Source: Lawsonibacter hominis (lineage in GTDB: Bacteria > Bacillota > Clostridia > Oscillospirales > Oscillospiraceae). Taken from it: DNA of 51,650 nt. The notes beneath the pieces were generated by a model that worked only from the letters and a program-made list of their open reading frames with translations, searched no databases and was not told where the DNA came from. Shown piece after piece: positions 46,961 to 51,650 of this stretch. The stretch lies in contig NZ_JACOPP010000022.1 of NCBI RefSeq assembly GCF_014287895.1, positions 1 through 51,650 on the forward strand. The letters run 5' to 3'. Both the position numbers and the translations under genes were made by a program. Every line of letters begins with the position of its first letter. The stretch's first letter is position 1.

Positions 46961-47827
46961 TCAAAACAGGCTCAACTGCTCCTGCCGGTTGGCTTCAAAC
47001 TCTCTGAGGTACTGGAAAACCGCGTCGTTATCATGTAGAATTCCGGCCTCCTTGCAGCGTCGGTGGAACAGCCGCATCAGCGCTCCGCCATTTGGGCTGT
47101 CCAGCAGATAGGCGCTGCCGTACCGGCGGATATACTGCTCCTTCAGGCCCGGGAACTGCCGGTCCAGCTGTTTGTAAAAGTATTCCCGGCTGCCCTCCCG
47201 CAGCGTCAGGCCCATGCCGAAGCAGATGACGCCCGTCACGCCCGCCTCAATGCAGTAATCCAGAATCCCGTTGACGTTCTCCGCCGTGTCGTTGAGAAAC
47301 GGAAGGATCGGGCAGAGCCAGACCACCGTGGGAATGCCGGCCTCCCGCAGCGTTTTCAGCGCCGCGAACCGTTCCCGCGTGGTGCTGACATTGGGCTCGA
47401 TTTTGCGGCAGAGGGCTTCGTCGTAGGTGGTCATGGTCATCTGGATCACGCACTTGGTCCGCTCGTTGATGCGTTTCAGCAGGTCAATATCCCGCAGGAT
47501 CCGGGTGGATTTCGTGATAAGGGTCGCGCCGAAACCGTATCGCAGGGCAAGCTCCAGCGCCTGCCGGGTGTGGCAGAGCCGTTCCTCCAGCGGAATGTAC
47601 GGGTCGGTCATGGCGCCCATGCCGATCATGCAGGGCTTGCGCTTGCGGCGCAGAGCGTCCTCCAGCAGCGGAATGGCGTTTTCCTTGACCTCGACGTCCT
47701 CAAAATCGTGCTCCATGTGGTAGCAGGCGCTCCGGGAGTCGCAGTAGATGCAGCCGTGCTGACAGCCGCGATACAGGTTCATGCCGTTCTTGGCCGATAA
47801 GATTCCTTTTACCGTTGTGTAGTGCAT
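46961..47827 (-). CDS. SPL-family radical SAM protein
   Basis: 288 residues. The radical SAM cluster motif is GCQHGCIYCDSRS (CX3CX2C), near residue 22. The TIM-barrel core continues with MIGMGAMTDPYIPLEERLCH, ATLITKSTRILRDIDLL and IQMTMTTYDEALCRKIEPNV. This is the spore-photoproduct-lyase-like/Rv2578c-type branch, whose non-SPL members lack a known reaction. It is smaller than true SplB. A dead C-terminal copy is at 29545-29752. Confidence 0.9.
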   Translation of the reverse strand: MHYTTVKGILSAKNGMNLYRGCQHGCIYCDSRSACYHMEHDFEDVEVKENAIPLLEDALRRKRKPCMIGMGAMTDPYIPLEERLCHTRQALELALRYGFGATLITKSTRILRDIDLLKRINERTKCVIQMTMTTYDEALCRKIEPNVSTTRERFAALKTLREAGIPTVVWLCPILPFLNDTAENVNGILDYCIEAGVTGVICFGMGLTLREGSREYFYKQLDRQFPGLKEQYIRRYGSAYLLDSPNGGALMRLFHRRCKEAGILHDNDAVFQYLREFEANRQEQLSLF

Positions 47828-48118
47828 CCCGCGCCCCCTTTCCCGGTGAGCCCATTATAGCAGAATCGCGTGCCGGCCGGTATCATATTTCTGCGGATAT
47901 TTCCACCTTTCTGTGGTATGTGCTTGTACTGCAAGGATTGAGAGGATACAGGATATAGTCATAACCACCGGCTGTGCCTAATCTCATTAAGATAGCCACC
48001 CCAACGAAACCGCTTCCGGGAGAGAATCTCGGAGGCGGTTTCGTAAACACATACATCAGAAAAGAGGACACGGCAAAAGCGCGGAGTTTCCTCCGCGAAA
48101 AACGAATGTGAAATAACC

Positions 48119-48530
48119 TCAAATCATCCGGTACTGAAAACCGGTCGGGCGCTTCACACGCATATTCCTCGGTTTTTGCTGGCCAGGCCGGATGGGAAGC
48201 AGGAACTTTGCAATCAAAGACTCCACATTATAGAACGTCATTCTGGAAGATATCTCCTGCTTGATGAATGGGCGCTTTTTGGCATGAAAGTGTGTCAGCG
48301 CTTCAAATCCCGGAAAGATGTCTCGATGCCCCAGCATTTGTGGTAAAGCTTACGGAGCAGCAGAGGCGGGAACTGGTCTGCGGGAAGGTTGGTGATTACG
48401 GTTTCGTACATGCCCTCTTTGACCGCAAATCTGACCATACGTAAGGAGATCGGATACAACGCATCGCTTGCGTCCCTGATATAGTCGAAATGAACCTTGC
48501 TGAGGATCCAGCGGTACTTCCAATGGCATT
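48119..48530 (-). pseudogene. IS4-type transposase, C-terminal fragment with frameshift
   Basis: The first part reads LRMVRFAVKEGMYETVITNL and LYHKCWGIETSFRDLKR, the YREK-like region with the catalytic Glu, then stops near 48295. The next frame continues THFHAKKRPFIKQEISSRMT to the natural end RVKRPTGFQYRMI. The N-terminal DDE half is absent; the fragment abuts an IS256 piece at about 48530. The 47828-48118 gap upstream holds two hairpins (48005-48043 and 48080-48097) and no gene. Confidence 0.8.
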
Positions 48531-48532
48531 GG

Positions 48533-49075
48533 TGGTATAAATCAGCCGCCGGACTTCCTGAGGAAACTTGAAATAGGTACTCAGATTGGGCCTGTTGTCC
48601 TGCCAGGAGGCCGAAATCTTCGGGTATTTCTTGTCCCACCGCTGGGCAAATACCTCCAGTGCTTCCAATGCAGCAGCCTCGTCCACGGCTGCATATACCG
48701 CTTTCAAGTCTGCCATCAATGCTTTCAGATCCTTGTAGGAAACGTACCTGGTGGAATTGCGAATCTGGTGGATGATACGGTTCTGGATTTCCGTTTTTGG
48801 GAAGACTGCTTCAATGGCAGCCGAAAATCCAGTCAGATTGTCCGTGCAGGCAATGAAGATATCTTTCACACCTCGATTGCGCAAACCATTCAGCACAGCT
48901 GCCCAAAACTTGGCGCTTTCGTTTTCACCGACCCACATTCCCAGAACGTCTTTTCGCCCGTCAAGGTTGATGCCAATGGCAATATAGACTGCTTTCTTGA
49001 CGATCTGCCCTTCGCTTCTAACATGAAAGTGGATGGCATCCAGAAAGACTACCGCATAGACAGGCTCCAGTGACC
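48533..49075 (-). pseudogene. IS256 (mutator)-type transposase, internal fragment
   Basis: LEPVYAVVFLDAIHFHVRSE, KFWAAVLNGLRNRGVKDIFI and CTDNLTGFSAAIEAVFPKTE are the IS256 DDE core, with the first two acidic residues in LDAIHF and TDNLTG. The fragment ends at LIYTTNAI, where intact copies continue EGFNRQLRK. It is cut at the other end by the IS3 insertion at ~49075. Truncated on both sides and inactive. Confidence 0.88.
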
Positions 49076-49076
49076 G

Positions 49077-49358
49077 TTGCTGCCTGAAATCAAGGCTATG
49101 CCGGCAGAGGGAAAAACGCAGCGGGAAGTTGCAGAATACTATGGCTCCCAGAATAAGCGGGTGGGGAAAAGGCTGCTTGAGCGGGAGCGGAGAAAAGAAC
49201 GCAAGCTGGAAGCCGGGATCCTTCCACGTCCAAAAGGACGGCCAAGGAAAGATGCTGCTCCCAGAGACATTGCAGCAGAGCAGGCCTGTGAGATCCAGCG
49301 ACTGCGCATGGAGAACAAATTGCTGCGGGATTTTCTGCGGTCCGCAGGAAGGAGGTGA
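49077..49358 (+). CDS. IS3-family OrfA (partial N-terminus)
   Basis: 93 residues from a TTG at the IS256 junction: MPAEGKTQREVAEYYGSQNK (HTH) and the leucine-rich end CEIQRLRMENKLLRDFLRSA, typical of OrfA helix-turn-helix plus dimerisation zipper. The stop TGA (49356-49358) overlaps a GTG that would start OrfB, the usual coupled arrangement. The N-terminus may be shortened by the junction. Confidence 0.75.
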   Translation: MLPEIKAMPAEGKTQREVAEYYGSQNKRVGKRLLERERRKERKLEAGILPRPKGRPRKDAAPRDIAAEQACEIQRLRMENKLLRDFLRSAGRR

Positions 49359-50115
49359 GGGCAAGGGTAAAATACCACATCATATTATCGTCACAGCGGC
49401 GTGTATCCGGTGCCCGTCATGTGGGCGTTTTTTGCAGTATCCAGAAGCGGCTGCTACGCCTTTGTCCATCGCCCGGGCAGGCCGGAGAAGGAGGCTGCTC
49501 TTGCAGAACGCATTGCACAGCAGCAGGAACGCAGCTTCCAAACTTACGGCTATCGGCAAATGTGGCTGTGGCTGAAAAGTCAGAACATTTTCCGCAATCC
49601 CAAAACTGTACTGAGGATCATGAAGAAGTATGATCTGCTGTCTGAGATTCGCCGCCGCAGGAAATGGACGCAGATGGGACAGCAGCTTCACAAATATGAG
49701 AATTTGCTCAGCAGAGATGTTCATGCGGACAGTCCCAACCGCAAATGGGTAACGGACATCTCTTATATCCACACCAAACAGGGGGTGCTGTATCGTTCCA
49801 TGATTCGGGACCTCTGCGATAACGGCATTGCAGCCTGCAAGACCGGGAGGCGGCAGACTGTAAATCTGGTCCTGGACACCATTCGTCCGGCGATGAAGAA
49901 AGAGAAAAAGAGGGTCGCTGCGGGACTCTGCCTCCACAGCGGCCAGGGATTTCAGTACGCCCCACAAGCATACTTCAATCTGACTCAAGCATACGGCATT
50001 ACGCTTTCCATGTCAAGGAAAGGCAACCCATATGATAATGCCATGGCGGAAAATCTCTTCTCCCTTCTTAAAACAGAGTGCATTTACCGCCGCAAACCGG
50101 CGACTTTCGGTGCCG
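49355..50115 (+). pseudogene. IS3-family OrfB transposase, frameshifted and truncated
   Basis: The GTG start gives RARVKYHII, then one extra T near 49385 throws it out of frame. The right frame continues YRHSGVYPVPVMWAFFAVSR, ERSFQTYGYRQMWLWLKSQN, KWVTDISYIHTKQGVLYRSM (first and second Asp region) and YDNAMAENLFSLLKTECIYR (catalytic Glu). The last ~40 residues are lost at KPATFGAVKV, where another element begins. Inactive. Confidence 0.85.
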
Positions 50116-50129
50116 TCAAGGTTTGAACC

Positions 50130-51523
50130 TGTTGACAAAAAGAAAAACTGGGCCGAGGAAACACTTCCTCAGCCCACATAAATTGAATTTTTAGTTTATT
50201 GAAGATGGCCCTAACCATCCGTTTCAGGTTTAAGGCCATGACAGCCAGGAGGCATTCCTCGGTTGCTGCTGAAATGCCTCTCTTGCGGATTTTTGAAATG
50301 CAGTGTTCCCGTTTTAGAACAGAGAAGCTGCCCTCTGCCCAGATTTTTCGTAGCCGCATCATGGAGTAAAACTCCGGCGTTCCAACACGTTGGTGCCCTC
50401 TGTAAAACGCTGGATAACAGCTGCCGGCCAGGATTCTGCGCCGAATACCGGACTTGTCAAAACAAGTCGGTCGGTTGGGGCAATGCACGCAAGTATTGCC
50501 CTCTGTTTGGTAGCAGCGCAGATACTTGCCGGTGGATTTGTTGCAGTTCAGCCTATGGTAAGTGAGTGGCACTCCTTTTGGACAAATAAATGTGTCTCGC
50601 TCCAGATCGTAAGAAAAGCCGTACTTTTCAGGGAGATTGGAGAACTGAATAGCAGGAATATATCCAGTAATCCCCAGTAGTTACAAACCACGATGAACAG
50701 CGCCGGTCTCATAGCCGCAATCCAGCGCAATGTTTCTCATGGGGACACCACGCTTTATTTGTTTCTCCAGATGGCGCAGAACTTGAATACTCTCCTTCTT
50801 ATTTGCGCTATACACATCAACTCCGGTCACAATACCGTGTTTGCAATCCACAGTTGACTCTATCAGATACCCAATACCACATTTGCTGCCGTGGTTGATA
50901 TAGCCGCTATCAGGATCGGTTCGGCTGGTAGTGCGACGTTTCTTTACAGTTTTCACCGGTGGCTTTTTGAATCCCGGTTGTCGAGAGAGTTCTTCATCCA
51001 AACAGTCCAGGTAGCTCTGCATACTTTTCTCAATTTCAACTTCTACATCAACCCAGCTTTCTCGGGACACGTTGGCCGGGATATAGCTCCCATCCGCAAC
51101 CATCGCTTTCCCATCTATAAGGCCGCTGGTAATACACCGTTTTACAATTTCCTGAAATACTTTTTGGAAAAGATCGCTTTGCTGCCATTTGCGTGTTCTG
51201 GTTTTGCTGAAAGTGGAGTGATCCGGAATTGCCTCATCCAACTCAAAACCGCAAAACCAACGGTAAGCGAGATTGAACCACACTTCCTCCTCCAACCGGC
51301 GTTCTGATTTGATGCCATATAGATAGCCCACCAGAAGCATCTTGAACATACAGACGGGATCCACAGATGGGTGCCCGATAGAGGGATAATATGGTGCAAG
51401 CAAGTCGTATATGAACTCGAAGGATATGACCCGGTCAATTTTCCGCAATAAATGTTTCTCTGGGATCAAGGATTCCATATCCACGAAAACCATTGCCATT
51501 TGCCCATCTCACCGTCCCATCAT
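50130..51523 (-). pseudogene. IS1182-family transposase with two nonsense codons
   Basis: AGGAGGG precedes ATG 51523, but the frame reads MMGR then TGA (51511-51509). It continues MAMVFVDMESLIPEKHLLRK, HPSVDPVCMFKMLLVGYLYG and AIPDHSTFSKTR (first catalytic Asp region), up to GAVHRGL, then TAA (50683-50681). The same frame continues LLGITGYIPAIQFSNLPEKY to GTPEFYSMMRLRKIWAEGSF and the end. The ~460-residue protein is otherwise whole, so inactivation is recent. Confidence 0.88.
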
Positions 51524-51650
51524 GCTCTATCCCTCCTATTATAATATGTTTAGGGTTAAGGCACGGCAGCCAGCCGTGTCTTTTTCCATATCATTGCCTA
51601 AGCTACAATAAGGGGAGCAACTGGCTGACCAATCCCTCCTTGGGCTTTCA

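Larger units (their letters stand above)
49070..50120 (+). mobile_element. IS3-family element remnant (orfA + orfB)
   Basis: An IS3-type two-gene element on the plus strand is inserted into the IS256 copy. It is cut at its right end by the IS1182-type element near 50115-50130. Terminal inverted repeats could not be delimited by eye. Confidence 0.75.

Overview
The window looks like the chromosome of a GC-rich, anaerobic Firmicute, most likely a gut Clostridia member of the Oscillospiraceae type (inference). Supporting signs are high GC with Firmicutes-type AGGAGG ribosome sites, an S-layer-homology protein together with a CsaB-type pyruvyltransferase, an EFR1-type flavodoxin/ferredoxin fusion, and many small DUF3795, DUF1801, MmcQ/YjbR and radical-SAM genes. 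No rRNA, tRNA or CRISPR array was recognised.

Region 1 (1-13.3 kb) is the most interesting part. A LysR regulator (minus strand) faces an 11-gene co-directional block: Asp/Glu-racemase/maleate-isomerase-like protein, opine-dehydrogenase-like protein, complete TRAP transporter (dctP, dctQ, dctM), MmgE/PrpD protein, RidA, NAD(P)/FAD oxidoreductase, a cytoplasmic bis-MGD molybdoenzyme, a multi-[4Fe-4S] subunit, and an aspartate-dehydrogenase-like protein. The last four genes overlap by ATGA. A T-N11-A operator and an extended -10 promoter lie in front. I read this as a catabolic operon for a TRAP-imported carboxylate or imino/amino acid, with an NAD(P)H-FAD-FeS-Mo redox module. The substrate cannot be read from sequence.

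Region 2 (13.3-21.5 kb) holds a SpoU methyltransferase, a HAD phosphatase, a pentapeptide-repeat/PiT phosphate-transporter fusion, a glycosyltransferase, and a glycosyltransferase-CsaB fusion. Divergent to these are a DUF4330 membrane protein and a PAP2 phosphatase. Glycosyltransferase-CsaB, DUF4330 and PAP2 suggest cell-wall polymer synthesis, matching the 1,622-residue SLH protein at 30-35 kb that such a pyruvylated polymer would anchor.

Region 3 (21.5-35.2 kb) is accessory: EFR1 ferredoxin with an apparent CTG start, alpha/beta hydrolase, GNAT and chloramphenicol-acetyltransferase-like proteins, a broken MmcQ/YjbR gene, a CDP-alcohol phosphatidyltransferase, two AraC-GyrI regulators and the giant SLH protein. 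It contains three 3'-end gene remnants (peptide deformylase, DUF5655, radical SAM). Intact homologues of all three lie at 41-48 kb on the same strand and in the same order.

Region 4 (35.7-48 kb) starts with a tyrosine recombinase and a serine-recombinase tail. It continues with a frameshifted CatB-like acetyltransferase, an AT-richer GAF-GGDEF diguanylate cyclase, nitroreductase, peptide deformylase, M20 amidohydrolase, two DUF3795 genes, DUF1801, an MBL-fold hydrolase, a WYL regulator divergent to a DJ-1/PfpI gene, DUF5655 and an SPL-like radical SAM enzyme.

Region 5 (48.1-51.5 kb) is an insertion-sequence graveyard: IS4-, IS256-, IS3- and IS1182-type transposases, all truncated, frameshifted or carrying nonsense codons. 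Several frameshifts elsewhere sit in homopolymers, so assembly error is a standing alternative to real gene decay.
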